Program-made: the position numbers and the translations under genes | Shown: piece by piece, positions 44,328 through 58,521 of the stretch | How the letters are laid out: every line of letters starts with the position of its first letter | Position numbering within the stretch: the first letter of the stretch is position 1 | Notes under the pieces: model-generated | What the model was told of the DNA's origin: nothing | Databases searched by the model: none | What the model saw: the letters and a program-made list of their open reading frames with translations, nothing else | Source: Trifolium pratense | Lineage: Eukaryota > Streptophyta > Magnoliopsida > Fabales > Fabaceae | Assembly: GCF_020283565.1 (NCBI RefSeq) | Contig: NC_060065.1 | Coordinates: 54,150,703 to 54,214,702, forward strand | Reading direction: 5' to 3' | Length of the DNA stretch: 64,000 bases

Positions 44328-46159
44328 CCTAATTTAAATATATAATTTGAAATTTTAATTTTTTCAAGGTCATATTTAATACATTATAAAAATCTCTCTT
44401 GGAAAAGTTTATTTTTTTTTTAACAATTCATTATTTAAAAGCATAGACCAAGGTTGTCAGAATCGAGTTTTAACATCAACTCATTTAGTTTAGATGAAAT
44501 CGAAACGTAAACTCAACTCATAAACTCGTAGAGTTTATGTCATATATATCTCTTATATGAAGAATTTTATTTTTAGTCTAGAAATTTAAGTGTGATGAAT
44601 ATTAATTAAATAAAATATAAAAAATTAATATATTATTTATTTTAAATTAAAAAAATCAATTTTAATATTAAATAATTCACATTCAATTGATTTTCTCTCA
44701 TTCTAACGAATTAATTATGACTATAGTCATGCATTTCAATATTAAATATTGTTGTCTTGCATCAACAACTATATACCCGCAATATATCTTTTAAAGAATA
44801 GTATCTTTTTTTATTTTCATGTATTAAATATGACTCTTTAAATCATGCATGTAAGAATGACTATTATATATGATATAAATATAAAGTGATTGTATTGTAA
44901 ATTTTAAGACCCTTTATTTTATTTTTACGGAACCCCTATTATATTTATGTATCTATTATTTATTAAATAACTTATTATATTTAGATTGCATAAAATTTTG
45001 GAAAATTCTATAGAGTATTATTTTATCAAAATATAATTACTTATACGTTTCATCTCTTACATATTTTCATATATTCTTTTGTATTTTTTTCAATTTCTTA
45101 TTTTGGCACACATGCATAAAAATAAGAGATGTTGTTTTTTTGACAAGAGATATTCTTTTGTATTTTTTTACAAGAGATATTGTTGGAAACGTACAAGTAC
45201 TAAAAATTCTTATTTTTCTAACTTACTCCCTCCATTCCTTACTATAAGGCAAAATTTCACTTTTAGAATAATTGATGTATTGATCTATAATATAGGCCAT
45301 ATACATTAGTGGTCATTCATTGAATAGATAAAAAACAGAAGAAGTATATTATTATAAAAAGTACGTGTCAAAAATTGTTAATAATAATAAAATCTTTCTA
45401 AATACTATATGATATTGTATTTATTATTATATATATTTTTAAAAATATACATGGATTAAACAAGAATTGTTACTCCTCAAGATACTTTTTATATGGATTA
45501 AACAAAATTTGAGATATTTTATAGAGACAGAATTTATTTAACCCTTAATACTATCTGTACATACAAACGTAAAAGTGTAAAACTTCCTTCAAATAATGCA
45601 TCAAAATTAAATTCTTAATATTGAAATAAACGGAAATTTTAGGCCACTTAACATCTGCTAATTGGGAAAGACATAACAATCTATACTTCCTATTTTAGGC
45701 ACTTATCTATACCTGTTTTGTTTCCTTACAAGAGTCTAACATATTCCTTTTTTTAACCAACACAAACATAATATGGTTTCCTAAACTTTTGAAATAAAAT
45801 ATACAAATGATAATTCACCCATAATTTGCTTTATTAGTTATAATTTGGGAGGCAGAGCAGCATAGGAATTCAGTCATTTATGACAAATTGGGAGCTTTAA
45901 CTATTTGATCCTCGTGAGGGATAGAGGAATGATACATTGACAAAACAATTATCAACAAAACCATTTATCCTCTAAAAAAAACAAAAACTATAAATATTAA
46001 CAAATATAGCTAAAGCCTATAGACAAAATCATACATCTACTGGACTCAAACAAAACACCTCCAACAAAAGAAGTTGCGCGGGCATGAGTGCAAACACATT
46101 TAGTCTATCATCACCACCACAAAGAATGAAAAAATGGCGTATATTGCAAAATAGCTTCA
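44328..46159. other. A+T-rich intergenic stretch; 3' flank of the EFR3-like gene
   Basis: No gene is supported. At 45226-45350 a segment begins actccctccattccttacta, a common plant MITE end (Stowaway-like), with a poor right end. The last few hundred bases before 46160 are probably the 3' UTR of the minus-strand gene. Confidence 0.4.
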
Positions 46160-48082
46160 TTAGCATCCTGCAGCTTTCAAAAATTTATCATAGGGGCTCG
46201 AAGGTGGAAGTCTCAAAGAATGATGCTGCCTAGTGTCGTGTGAAAGGAAGCGGACGTGATCCTGTGCTTGAAATTGCTCCTGAGCTACTAACTTCAAATC
46301 GCCTTTTGAATACTCTAGTGCCTGCACAACGGCACAGTATTGACAAATTGTTATCATTTTCAGAAAACAAAAACACTGAATTCTAATCAGAGACTCAACT
46401 TTGTGACTCATTGACATGTATTATGCCCTCCTATGGCATGAGGTCCTATCTCATGAAAAAAAATTATGATGTAATTTGGGACTTGCGAGTAATTTCATCA
46501 GTCCACTAATAACACAAAATGTGGCACAAGAGATCAATACATACAGGCGCAGTCGTCAGTCTATATATATGCATGACACAAGAGATGAGAAAGCAGTATT
46601 CATGGGTTCAAATCCTGATTGACTGACAGAATGATCCTCCTCTCCATCAAATGTAGGAAAGAGGAACACGACATTGTTTCACGTTATTTTTTCAACACTA
46701 CTATTGAGGGAAATCTAATTTTGACCTAAATACATAACCTAAGGTCCTAGGCACACTCTTGAATAGTTGCAAAATGGGGTTTCATCTAATACTAGAGTTG
46801 AAAAGTGTACTGGTAATATTTGTCCTAAATAAATACACAAAATTTAAGCATACAGCATTGCATGTTCATATTCTTTCCAAATATACCATTACACAGTCGC
46901 TAGTTATTTATAACAAACTGGTTGAAAAAATTCAATAGAAATCAAGAGGCTATGAAACAAATTTTATCATTTGATGGGAATTCTGATATTGCAGAAGATA
47001 TGATACTCGGAACATCGGTTCAAAAATAGGAGTATACTATGACAATTGAGCAGATGTTGCTTTTAATAATTTAATTTTGGTCAATAACTATTTTGACCCA
47101 GCATAGCAATCCATCAGTCAATAATACTAAACATGCAAACCATTATAACCAATTGAATTCTAAATAGATCCTGGAGAAAAACTCTATTATAACATACACT
47201 TCTCTTGTACTGAAAAACTAAACTATTGTAAGAAAATACTAACCTTAACAGGTTGACGGGAAACTTCTACTTCATCTTCACTTGAAAGAACTATGGCCTT
47301 GGTCTCCTCTTGGTGCTTATAACTGTAAATGGTTGACATCTTCTGTTGTTTCCCTGTTACAAGGGCCTCACACTGGTTCTTCATTTGGTCATAAGGTAAA
47401 GGAGTTGAGGAAGTGGATACGCTTGCAACTTGCCGAGCAGTTTCCAAAACCTATCCATATGATAGTTCCCATATGTCATTAAGAGAAGAGAGTAAAAACA
47501 CATTCATTCTCCAGCAGAAGCATATAAAATTTGATTCAAAGTACAATCAAAATGTTTTAGATTAAAAAGAAATGCATATCATTTTTACCGATTCCAAGAG
47601 TTGATTAACACCTAGAACATCTGGACAGTTGGTTGAAAGTGATGTTCTGCGATCTGACTGGCTTCCACTTTGTTCAGGTTCTTCATCCATCAAATCACCT
47701 GGAGCCATTATCTGGAAAACCAATCACAGTATTTGTCACAAGCTTTTCAAGATAAACTAAATGGAGATGTAATTTTAGATAATTTTACCTCATCAAAATC
47801 AGGGAACTCTATCTGAGCAAGTGGAGAACCTAGCCTTGGTGTCTCCATAAACAATGGAGGTCCCGATGGATAAGCATCATCAGGAGAAAAACCCTGTAGA
47901 AGTTGATTTTTTATGCTGGACAAATCATCCTGGTAAATATCAAAAACATCATGTTATTTCCACAATACATATACATTATACATAACCAACATATTCCCCT
48001 CCAACCCACTCCACTTTTACATCATGTTATTTCCACATTTACATAAGAAAATATTAATTTTTAGATAATTTCCATAACAAAT

Positions 48083-48117
<35 letters not shown>

Positions 48118-51100
48118 TGTGTGCAACACTGGAACATATACACAGAACAAATACATAATTAAATATTGAACCAAAAGCAACCATTTAACGTGTTATATTC
48201 AATCATTATTTAACACTTATCAGCAAGGTTGTCCATCAAGATGGTGTATCAAGATCGTAACTCGTAACATCGCAACTATTTATTTTCTCTTTCTTGTTGC
48301 TACTATCACTACCCTTCTACTCACATGAGCATACCCCCTGCGATTTTCTTAACTTCTTTTTAATATTGCACATGGAGGGGTTTTATGTGGGTTTATAATA
48401 GAAAGAATAACAAAGCAACATTTCAATAGAAAATCATCTTATTTTTACACACCTTAGAAAATCACCTTACTGTATATTAATTTAGACAAAAAGAATATCA
48501 TTATAACTTCTCAAAGCATATCAGAGTGTTCTTTGTTCGCCCAAGCAAATTTATATTACCTCCGGCAACTTTGAAAATTTAGTCATAAAGTATGATGTTA
48601 CAGTCTCTTTCAACTGTCTGTCATCCAATTGTACAGCTGATAGTGACTTCATAGCAGCAACTTCATCTGCCTCAGATCCATAAATTATCCTGTCTGGTTT
48701 TAGACAAACAGCCCGCAGCAGGGTATCATCCACCAATTCAAGAAAAGGATCTACCTGTGAGTTTATGATTTTAATTAGTTATAAGCATAATTAGAAAAGG
48801 AAAACAAGGACGTGGAATAGGGGATCAAATCAAGAGGTTAAGGGTAGAAACTAACTGTCAGGGATGCTTTGACTTTGGGAATCAGATCAGGGAAATTGCC
48901 TGCCCTGGCAGAGAATACAAGCATGTGCGAAGCCAAGGATAAAAGGGACCTCCTGCGAGATGGTGGTAAGCCTCCTTTAACAGGCATGTAAAGAAACTTG
49001 TCAGAAAATATAATTCTCAGTTAAGAAGGTCTAGCCATTGGACATTTAAAAAATTGTAATTTCATTTTTGCCACCATTCAATGGGGAAGAACATTCCTTT
49101 GTTCGGCATGTAAAAAGCCAGGGAATGATGATTCCATTCCCAACCTCGATTGCATAGAGATAGGAAGTCTCTATGTCATTTCGTCTTACGAAGTAAAAAT
49201 CACATGTATCCCACTTACCTTCTTGGTCCAAAGATATGCTCCTGAGGGAAAATGCCAGTTGGAAGCATCTTACTAAACCCATGTAACTGGATGTCTGTGG
49301 AAAGCAATAAACATCATCATGAGCTTGGACAAATTAATCATGTAACTCGTTAGGTTCTAAATGCTATCCAGATTAATATTTTGGGACAAAAATGTGGTAT
49401 ACATTATTGTTTATTAGTTTTTGAAAAGATGAAAACTCCTGTCTGTGTATTCGCCACCGACACTAAATGCTGGTAATGATATCAAGCGAAGTAGAAATAC
49501 TCTTTTATAAGTTGCTCTTATAATTAATTGCACGTTCATAACCCATGATAGTAAAATCTACTCGCAAATTCTATAATGATAGCTAATTATATGAATAATT
49601 ATTTATTTTAATTTTACTAAGATATGTATAATTATAAATGAGCAACAAAGTAAACAAAATAAGCAAAGTGATTTTGGTACTTTTATTGATTAAAAATCTT
49701 TGAAAGTAATCATGGCACTTTGTATGCACCAACCTCACCTTAGAACGAGTAAATAATAAAGCAATGCTATAAGTGTGCGCCATTGCCTCATAGTTTGCAG
49801 GGCCATTTTCAGCAGATGTTGCCTGAACCCAGATTGAAGAAAGCAAGAGACTCACTTGGTGACTGCTCAACCTAAGAGATCTTGGATCCTGAAATTTGCA
49901 GAGATAAAACATTTGGTTAGGAAATGTTATAGCAAGGATGAACCATACAAGCTAACTGATTACTGAACGCCCATCAACATAACTGAGTACAACAAGAATC
50001 ATCAAGATTACACTGTGATGAATAGGAACCAAATACCTTCAACCCATACGACCAATATGAACACAATTAAAAGCATAAAGTAAATAATGATAAAATATTT
50101 CTCACATCTTTTCCATCACTTCGAGCACGAGTGAAAATTTTATTTCCACTCACACCTGCTATTACCTTTTCTTCTACCAGTTTCCCGTTTAAGTGCTCAG
50201 CTCTAGAAAAACTTCCACGCTGAATGGAGAGGCTTTCACTCTCTACCCTCTTAGCAATCATTTTTTGGTCTAACCAAGGAGAAACCATGGATGGCACAAG
50301 CACCACAGAGAAGACACTGTGCGCTCCAATTTGTGTTTCACGGTCAAGATGAGTCATGGTCAGGAGTAATTGATGAAACAACCCATCAGGGAAAGCCTGC
50401 AAAAGTCAAAAAACAACCCCAAAAATTAGACAATTAAATAGAGCCGATCATGCAGAAACACCATTTCTCAGTCTAAGTAAAATTACTTGCCTTCTTGTGA
50501 TACGACACATTAGGGACGGAAGTGATTATCTTTGCAGTTTGATAGACAGAAGAGATTGTTGTTCTTGCTATGATAGTAGAACTCGAAATATTCTCTAGCA
50601 CTACAGCCATCAAATCAAGAATGGGTCCTGCATCTCCAACCTGATACAGTAAAAGCAGTGTGACAAGACTGCTGCAACATACCCAATTCTCTAGCACTAT
50701 AGCAATTTAGTTGTTTATAAAATCAAGTCAGTTTCTACTCAACAAAAGAGAGGAGAACAGTGTAGAAACTTAATTACTCTTCTATAAAAATCGGAATTCA
50801 GAGGTGACATTTTAACAGTCTTTTCGAGAGATTGACAACCAAAGACCCCAAAGAAAACCTCTTTGGTAGAGAGAACGGATAACAAATTCAAATAGACATA
50901 TAGAAATGAAGACACTTTTCTCAGAGAATACCCATAACAATATCACGTGTCTTATAATAAAACATAAATATTGAAAGAGAAACCAATAAATTGAAACATA
51001 ATGTTAGCATATATATACCTTGTTTGAAAGTTGTAATATGCACATTTCAATGGCAGATTGAAGTTTAGTATTTAAGTTATATGCATCATTTCCAATGCCG

Positions 51101-54100
51101 GAAGCCTCAGCTGAATTTTGTAGGCATTTCCTTAAATGTTTAATGAGATCATATATTGCACCAATGAGTGCAACTGAGGCTTGCTGCTTCACATTGTGTG
51201 CAACCTGTGTTGTGATGTTAATAATATCAATCTGAAGGATAGGTTTCTTGGCAACATTTTTATGATCCAAGTGCTTGACCAATATGGACAAGAGAAGATG
51301 GGAGTTATTTCCTGGTGTTCAAAAAGCGATGATCAGTTATTGAGAAAATTTGGGAGAATTTTATATCCAAGCAAAACAATAACACGGGATGTAACAAGAT
51401 TACCTGATTCAGCTAAAAGGGATTGCAAATACATCAAAACACAATAAGCAACCCCCTTTTCAGAAGACCAGTGATTCTCAGTATCAAAATAATGAAAAAG
51501 TGGTTCCAGGACACGCCGCACCGTCGTAGCTTCCTTTGCCAACTTGGCTATATTATACAAGCAAACCTTTGACCAATAAGCAGGATTCTTATCATTATCC
51601 CTGTGAAAGTGGTGAACAAAGGCTGTTGGCATCATGGATGTTGAATTCATACATAATAAAGGCAGTTGGGAGAAGAATAAGAGAAGACATACAACTTGGA
51701 CTCTGTATCAAATCCTGTCGCAACAGTCAATGCGGAAGATATATGGGCTTCTTCTTTAGGAAATTCTTGAACCAATTGGTTCTGAGATTGTGAATTCAGT
51801 TTCTCTACGTTGACAAGGTTGGATTTGGATTGAAGGTCCATATAATTATCCAAAACTGCTGATATAATCTATTCCCAAAACCCACCCACCCAACAAATAA
51901 GAAAATAAATAAATTAGATTGAAAACAAAACGTGTAGCTTAAAGTATAAACTAACATCAAAATTCAAGACCCAAACTGTGGTTCAAAATTTGGAATAAAT
52001 ACATGGAAACTATGCTTCAAGGTTTTATGCCAACCCTTTGCTTGATGTCACTGCTGGAAACAATAAATAGACTAAAGGAATAAAAATAGGACTACAATAC
52101 TCACTTTGTCAAAATCCATGGAAAGATGTGAGTGCTCACCCATGAACTTTACCTGGTCAAAAAAAAAACAACAAAGGAGAAAATAAAAAAGGCATCAAGG
52201 GAAGGTACAAATAACGCAAAAGGAAACTGCTAACTAGTTAAAATGATGTAATTGTATCACTATAAGTATGAAAAAGTTTAATACTTAAAAATTATTGATT
52301 AAAAAAACTAAAACTGCTAATGACAATCTTTGTTGTTCCTTTATTTTATATTCTGGGCAGATGGAACCTTTTCATAAAAATAATCAAGGTGTGTTGATTC
52401 ATGTTTGTTTTGATCAATATAGAAAGATATATTCTTGCATTTATAAACTTATGAAAATGCAAGAGCAAATTCAGTAAGAAAGAAGTGAAAAATGAACAAG
52501 GAAAGGAGTATTACCATAGAAGATAGAGCTTGTAATCCAGCTGAGCGTAGAAGCAGAGCTCGTTCATCATCTCCCACTTCTTGAGCCAGTTGACATAGTT
52601 TCGGGATAAAACCCTCTAAGTTGAACATGTATGTACCATCTGTCTATTTTTAGTTCAAAGGGTCAATATCACTAAACTTAGGGTATTCAAAAAATGTGAC
52701 AAAAAAAAAACAAACTACAAAGATCTATAAATTGCAATATATCATGTAGCAGAGGACCTTAATGTCGACTATAATGTTAAACTGAAATCATTATATCTAC
52801 TTTCAAAGTGGTGCTGACCACTCACAAACAGTGCTGTAAGTTTTTAACACAAAAATCAGAAAAACCGAATGACCATATACCTGGAAATAAATAAAATCTA
52901 CAAGAGTATTGCAACCTAAGATCCGCACTTCATCTGCTCGAGTTTGCTCAAGAAGAGTCCGAATGATCCCTAATAAACTACTGGCAAATAGTGGTCTGCA
53001 GATTAAGAAGCATTTATTTCAAATATTACTCAGTACAATGAAATGTAGCATCTAACAACTGGAAATCAAATGGACCAAAACTTTATTGTCTAAAGCTCAA
53101 TTCACTACCAAGTAGAAGAACTAATTGATAATGTTTGAATATAAACATTATATTGAAAATAAGAAGTTCTATATATCCATACAAAATCGTGTTATAAAAA
53201 GGGTTTCTCATTGCATTGTATACTAAGATTACTCGTCCAGAGTAAGTTTATCGTATAAGTATGTATGCATAGTCCCATAAACTCATAAATGCTCATAAAT
53301 TTCAGAAAACCTTCCGCAATGTAATACTCTTAGGATTACGATGCCTGAATCTTAAGATCTGGAAGATAATAAATCTTTCCCTCACCATACCTTTTTGTTT
53401 CAACCAACTCAATTGGAATAAAATAACAATTCAGTTCAAGGAACATGTCTGCAATTATAACTTAAAAGGAAAAAACACTTACATCTGCTCCTTACATGAC
53501 GACAGCAATTTTCTGTATATGCACAAGATAACTTTCACAGAACCAAAGTTTTCATTACGCAAATCCTTGTAACATCTTTGCTCCAAGTTCTCTGTAATCT
53601 GCCGATGTAAAACACCACATAAACTCAGTGTATGTAAGATATTGAATTCAATACTAAAAATGAAAAATAATTCAGAGTTAAATTGATCATGGTGATTACT
53701 TAAACTTTATACATGGCAAAACTGAAATTAGGTGAAGAAATACTGAAAACAAATAGAACAGTAACTCAAAAGAATGGACAAAATCTGTGAATTGTATTCA
53801 ATAATGAGAACAATTACATATTAGACAAGAAGAATCTGATAGAAGAAGTATTCTATCAACCCCAAAAAGCCAAAGGCTCCTCTCACCAAGAATATCTTGA
53901 TGATCTCACCTTTACAGAAATTCTTAGATTCCTCACTCACTCTCCGTTCCCCACTATATAACTAACTGCTCATGCATTCCCCGCGTTCTATGCCAACTTT
54001 ACACATTCAGCGAATGAGAGTTCACTAAATACACTCAGTTGCAACTCTTTCACTATTTAAAGTATTACAGTATATCACAATTATTCCCTTTAGGCATAGC

Positions 54101-55038
54101 CTCATTGAAAATACTAAATGACCAAGTTTCCTTTCACATATATTCAGCAGTTGAATGAAATTGTTGCCAAATATTACAAATTAGTGCTTCGGACTGTCAC
54201 TGAAAATCTCAGTGCTTAATATTTCAGTTCAATCAAACATGTGATTCGATGGTAGTATACTACAATGACATTAATTAAAGCAGCTAGTAGTTTTTTACGA
54301 GAATGATTATCGTATGTATATTTCCTCAAGCATGTCATAATTTTATTTATTAAGTGAAACAACTAGACTACAAGTCACAAGTGACAAAGAGTAGACTTGT
54401 AACAACAAACAATATATCACCTTGGGAATTCTCAATGGATTCTTAGAAGAATACTCGCATAACTTTCCGATTTTCCTATCATTGAGTTCAGCAGCCTGCA
54501 AAACACGTAATCTTCGGGTGAATAAAAAATAGTAATGTTTCTTATTATTTGATCATAAAACACCCTCTAGTCCCCGTACTTCTATTTGGAAAACTGTCTT
54601 ATTATTCAATAACATAACAAAACATAGTATTGGTTTGGGACCTGGGAGTGTACTCCTTCTTAAGGTCTCAGGTTCGATTCTCTCTTGTGCCAATTTGGGT
54701 GGGCTAATTTAACTTCTTCAACAAAAAAAAATAACATAACAAAACACCGGCCACTAATAGCAATAGAAATAAACCACAAAATAGCATTACTACTAGTACT
54801 AGTACTAAACTTTCAATGCATACATTTGCGAATAATTTCAAAGTCGACTTATAATTATTAGCTCTGTAGTAAATATAATATTTCAATGAGGTTAAAAATA
54901 GACCTGATTACGGGGTAAAATATCGGCAATCAACTTCTTGTAACGTTTGACAGGTTGTCTTGATCTTGCTCGCAAAGAAGGACAAAAAACACAGAGGTTA
55001 CCGCAGGCGGGCACAACCCGCCTGGACATAACCCCCAT
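46160..55038 (-). CDS. EFR3-like armadillo protein (EFOP / SRL2 family)
   Basis: The 965-residue product resembles EFR3 OF PLANTS and rice SEMI-ROLLED LEAF 2. EFR3 proteins tether the PI4-kinase alpha complex to the plasma membrane. Exons, 5' to 3' on minus: 55038-54904, 54495-54421, 53598-53483, 52995-52881, 52643-52515, 52152-52105, 51868-51693, 51600-51404, 51311-51019, 50640-50491, 50396-50106, 49888-49739, 49294-49219, 48974-48856, 48754-48560, 47929-47789, 47711-47589, 47450-47244, 46321-46160. All are in phase. The N-terminus MGVMSRRVVPACGNLCVFCP has C12, C16 and C19, the expected S-acylation cluster. Helical repeats fill the first two thirds. The tail has VLETARQVASVSTSSTPLPY and LRLPPSSPYDKFLKAAGC. 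The intron after the exon ending at 50491 starts with GC, not GT. Introns hold a SINE and a (GT)n tract. Confidence 0.95.
48085..48116. repeat. (GT)n microsatellite, 32 bp
   Basis: Sixteen GT repeats lie in an intron of the EFR3-like gene, between exons 48754-48560 and 47929-47789. Confidence 0.95.
54625..54729 (+). mobile_element. SINE in intron 1 of the EFR3-like gene
   Basis: The 105-bp body contains a pol III B box, ggttcgattctc, at about 54671-54682. Upstream it has a gcctgggag-like region (gggacctgggagtgtactcc), and it ends in a short poly(A). The 17-bp flanks aataacataacaaaaca at 54608-54624 and 54730-54746 are identical. It is antisense to the host gene. The small size, B box, poly(A) and long target duplication define a tRNA-derived SINE. 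Confidence 0.9.
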
Positions 55039-55520
55039 TTTTTGCTATAAATAAATGAATGAATTCACAACTCTCCTCCTCCTCCTCCTCAACTGAAATA
55101 ACAAAATTCAGTTTCCACAGTTCACGATTCACATCACACACAGTAATAATCAATATTTACCAACAAACAGAATCAAATTCAGTTAAATTAAGAGTGGAAT
55201 ATATATATATATATATTATTATTAAGTGATTATGAACAATTCAATTAAATTAATAGAAACAGAGGAATATGTGAAACATACCAAAATATGAATAATTGAA
55301 ATAATTCGAGAAAATGAAGCGTCTTCGATCGCGATCTAAATTGTAAACTATAGTATTAGACTGAAAAAAAAACGAAAATAATAGTAATTATTATGGTTAA
55401 ATAAAGAGAAAGTGTTATTGATAATGGTAATAATAAGTGAAGATGAAATTGAAAAAAAAAATACCGTGGAAAAATGGCGAAGGGGTGAGAGTCTAAGAAC
55501 TAAGAAGGCACAACTCTTCT
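55039..55520 (-). promoter_or_regulatory. 5' leader exons and intron of the EFR3-like gene
   Basis: Read on the minus strand, an acceptor ttatttcag ends at 55093 and precedes a (GAG)n-rich leader segment. A donor attttg|gtatgt lies near 55282. Another possible donor, ccacg|gtattt, lies near 55464. The leader is therefore probably spliced at least once. The region near 55470-55530 is a likely transcription start zone. Confidence 0.45.
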
Positions 55521-56855
55521 TCCCCAGCCATCATCTAATATGATATGATGATGAATTGAATATACGTTGAAAAAGGTAAGTTTTTATTTCATTACCAAAT
55601 TAAGCAACAATATTAAATCTCTACCAAAAAAACAACAATATTAAACCATTCTCATTTTGTAAAAAAATAAAGATATTATTGGTATTATGAAAAATTCACA
55701 TCAAAATTCATGTATTTTTTTTTATATATATTTTTTTTTAAGGAAAGCATGTATTTTTTTTATATATATAGATTATCAATCAATATATACTTGTCTTCAC
55801 CAAAATAATAATATATACATATATAACGATGATACATTAGTTTTTGTGTCAACTTTTCATAATACCAACAATACACCTGATTTTTTTTAATAGCAATAAA
55901 AAAAATTTATTAACAAACTCACCATAACATAACAACATTTTTTTAGCAGCAAAATATTTTTATTAACAAACTCATCATAACATAAGACATATTTTTTTAG
56001 ACATAAGTTAGACACAGGGCAGGCGCGGAACCCACTAGTTGGTTGGAACATTGAACATTTCATTTATGCACGTTAAAATTTTTATTCACTAAACTACTTG
56101 AAAAAAATAAAATAATTTGTCATGTATAGCTCAATTACTAAACAAAAAGAAAATATTAATTAAAAATAATACTGTAATTTGTTAAGAAAATATATTAATA
56201 TTAATTATTAGAAAATTAAAATGAACGTGGGCGATTAAACTGTTGCGGGATATATACCTTCAAATGCCTCATGAGTTTAGAATCTTATTGATTTTTTTAA
56301 TTTCTTTGACTAATTGTTAATTGATTGTTATTTAAGTATCATCGATTTTAAATTAAATTCATTAAATTATATTATCAAAAAAATATATTAAATTAAAGTA
56401 TGGGTTGTCCTTGTCCAGTTGTTTTTTTGGATGATATCAATGGGGGATGGATGGTGTAAAAAACAACGCTGCAACGTCAATTATGCGTTGATTGGAATAT
56501 TTAGTGGATTTTTCTTATCTATGGAAAGGTATATTGCAAATGAAGCAAAGTCCTGATTTTTTATTTTTATTCACCACTAAACTAAACATGGTGGCTTAAG
56601 TACTAATTTCTTTCACTTTTCACTTTTTTATGAAAAAAATAAATTTAAGTGAATAAATCCATGTTTGGTGTAGTTAAAGAAGTCATAATCTATGTTTGGA
56701 TTATTGTGAGTTTCATGCAATCACTACTCTAATTTTGAAAAAAAAAAGAAGTTGTGTTTTAAAGAATCAATAAAATTTAAGGTCTTGTTAACTACTCTAT
56801 CTACGTTCAATAAAAGTTGATTCATATTTGTAACTATTTGTTACTAATTTATTAA
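55521..56855. other. A+T-rich intergenic stretch
   Basis: No gene is seen. Short open frames here are low-complexity T/A-rich sequence. Confidence 0.4.
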
Positions 56856-57484
56856 CTAGACCCTTACCCGTGCGTAGGGTTGGGAATAGGCCAGGCGGCC
56901 TACAGGGGCCTTCGCCCTGGCCTATATAAGTCTGGCCTGGCCTGGCCTGGCCTGGTTATTAAAAATGTCAGGCTTAGGCTTTGAAAACGGCCTGTTTACA
57001 TAAATAGGCCAGGCTTAGGCTTCTAAAAAGGCCTACGAAGCCTGATAGGCCGGCCTGTTTATAATAATTATTATTTATATCTTATAAAAAAAATATTATT
57101 TATATAAATATTATTAGCTTTTAATTATTGCGACTTTTCGTAATCGTATTTGTTATTTGATTAGTTTTTAATTATTGTGTTAATTATATTATTAGCTTTT
57201 TCTTAATGTTGTAGAAATTATAAAAATTTAAATGTGAACTTTTTAAGGCTTGTTTAGCCTATTTAAAAAAACTATATAGAGAAGTTTTAATGTAACACAT
57301 GCTTTTAAACAGGCTACAAGGCCAGGCCAGGCTTTTAAAAGGCTCAGGCCAGGCCAAAAAAAATATCATTTGATAGGCCACATGCCAGGCTTAGGCCTGA
57401 AAAAAAATCGTAGGCCAGGCTCAGGCCTGTCAAGGCCTGGCCTGGCCTGGCCTGTTCCCAACCCTACCCGTGCGATGCACGGGT
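56856..57484 (-). mobile_element. Helitron 3' terminus, split by a hAT element
   Basis: With the inserted hAT element removed, the plus strand reads A-CTAG-accctt-acccgtgc-g-atgcacgggt. On the minus strand this is a GC-rich hairpin, a short spacer, CTAG and a following T, the standard 3' end of a Helitron. The other end of the element (expected to the right) was not located. Confidence 0.55.
56875..57466. mobile_element. hAT-type non-autonomous element with perfect 8-bp duplication
   Basis: The ends tagggttgggaataggcc and ggcctgttcccaaccctа-type are inverted copies. The flanks cccgtgcg at 56867-56874 and 57467-57474 are identical. The arms consist of repeated cctgg/ccagg (ggcctggcctgg at the left, cctggcctggcc at the right). 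592 bp, no transposase. Confidence 0.9.
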
Positions 57485-58437
57485 GTGATGCGTTATTTTA
57501 TATTATAACGTGGAAAAATTGAAACAATAAATATTATTAAAATAATAATAATAATAATAATAATCAAACCAATAATTGTGTAAAAATAATTATTAGAATT
57601 AACAAAAAGTGTGTATATAATCAAGACAGATTTTCAAGTTTTTAAGAGTATATAATCAAGAGAGAGTTTCAAGTTTTTAACAGATAGTGTGTAAATGATT
57701 TACCGTCTTCGACGCCCCAAATGAAAAATGAACAGACCAATAGCTAGTTGATCACCTAATATTGATCAAGAAGTCACATCCTCAGATCCTTCAACGAAAA
57801 ACCTTTTTTTTCATTATCATTCACATTCAGTATGACATCATGACAATAAAATTCTCAATACATAATAAAGAAACAATAGATTATAGAATTTAAATAAAAT
57901 ATGATTATTTAGTGATAATTGTTTAAACAATTGTTTAGCAAAATACGATGATTTAATGACTATTTTATTTCTTTTTGATTAGATATATTCAATCATTATA
58001 GTGACTATTTGCTTTCATTAGTCCATACGTTTTTTTTCTTATATAAACACATAATCGGGCAGTTTTTTTTTTATAAATATAATTGGGCAGTTTTTTTATA
58101 TATATATTAATGCATCATTACACATATAAATATAGGTATATGAAAAGTTGATCAATATTACAATAATGTAAGGAGAAATGATGTGACATTGTAAGTGAAT
58201 GACATGGCTAAATGAAGAAATTTCATTGGTTTAAGTGGATTAGGGTTTAGAGAACTAATAGGATAACTATCTAGGATTTATATATATAGATTAATTATGC
58301 TATTTAAAAAGAGAACAAATTCACCAATTTATGCATCTCTCCCACTATAGCCTGCCGTATAAAATGAGGAAACCAAACATCTTTCACATTTTGTCTTCAT
58401 TTTCAATTTGTGACAATCAAAATTAACAACCAAACAT

Positions 58438-58439
<2 letters not shown>
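57485..58439. other. Intergenic, possible Helitron interior
   Basis: A+T-rich sequence with an (AAT)n run at 57541-57564. It may belong to the Helitron whose 3' end is at 56856, but no coding or terminal feature proves this. Confidence 0.35.

Positions 58440-58516
<77 letters not shown>
58440..58516. repeat. (TA)n microsatellite, about 77 bp
   Basis: A perfect TA run. The open frames reading IYIYIY on both strands are products of the repeat. Confidence 0.95.

Positions 58517-58521
<5 letters not shown>

Noticed and set aside
45079..45309. 76-codon frame
   Set aside because: It is formed by A+T-rich repeat sequence and runs into a Stowaway-like end. No protein features.
46540..46640. gggttcaaatcct string resembling a tRNA or SINE B box
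   Set aside because: No A box at the right distance, no cloverleaf and no poly(A) or target duplication.
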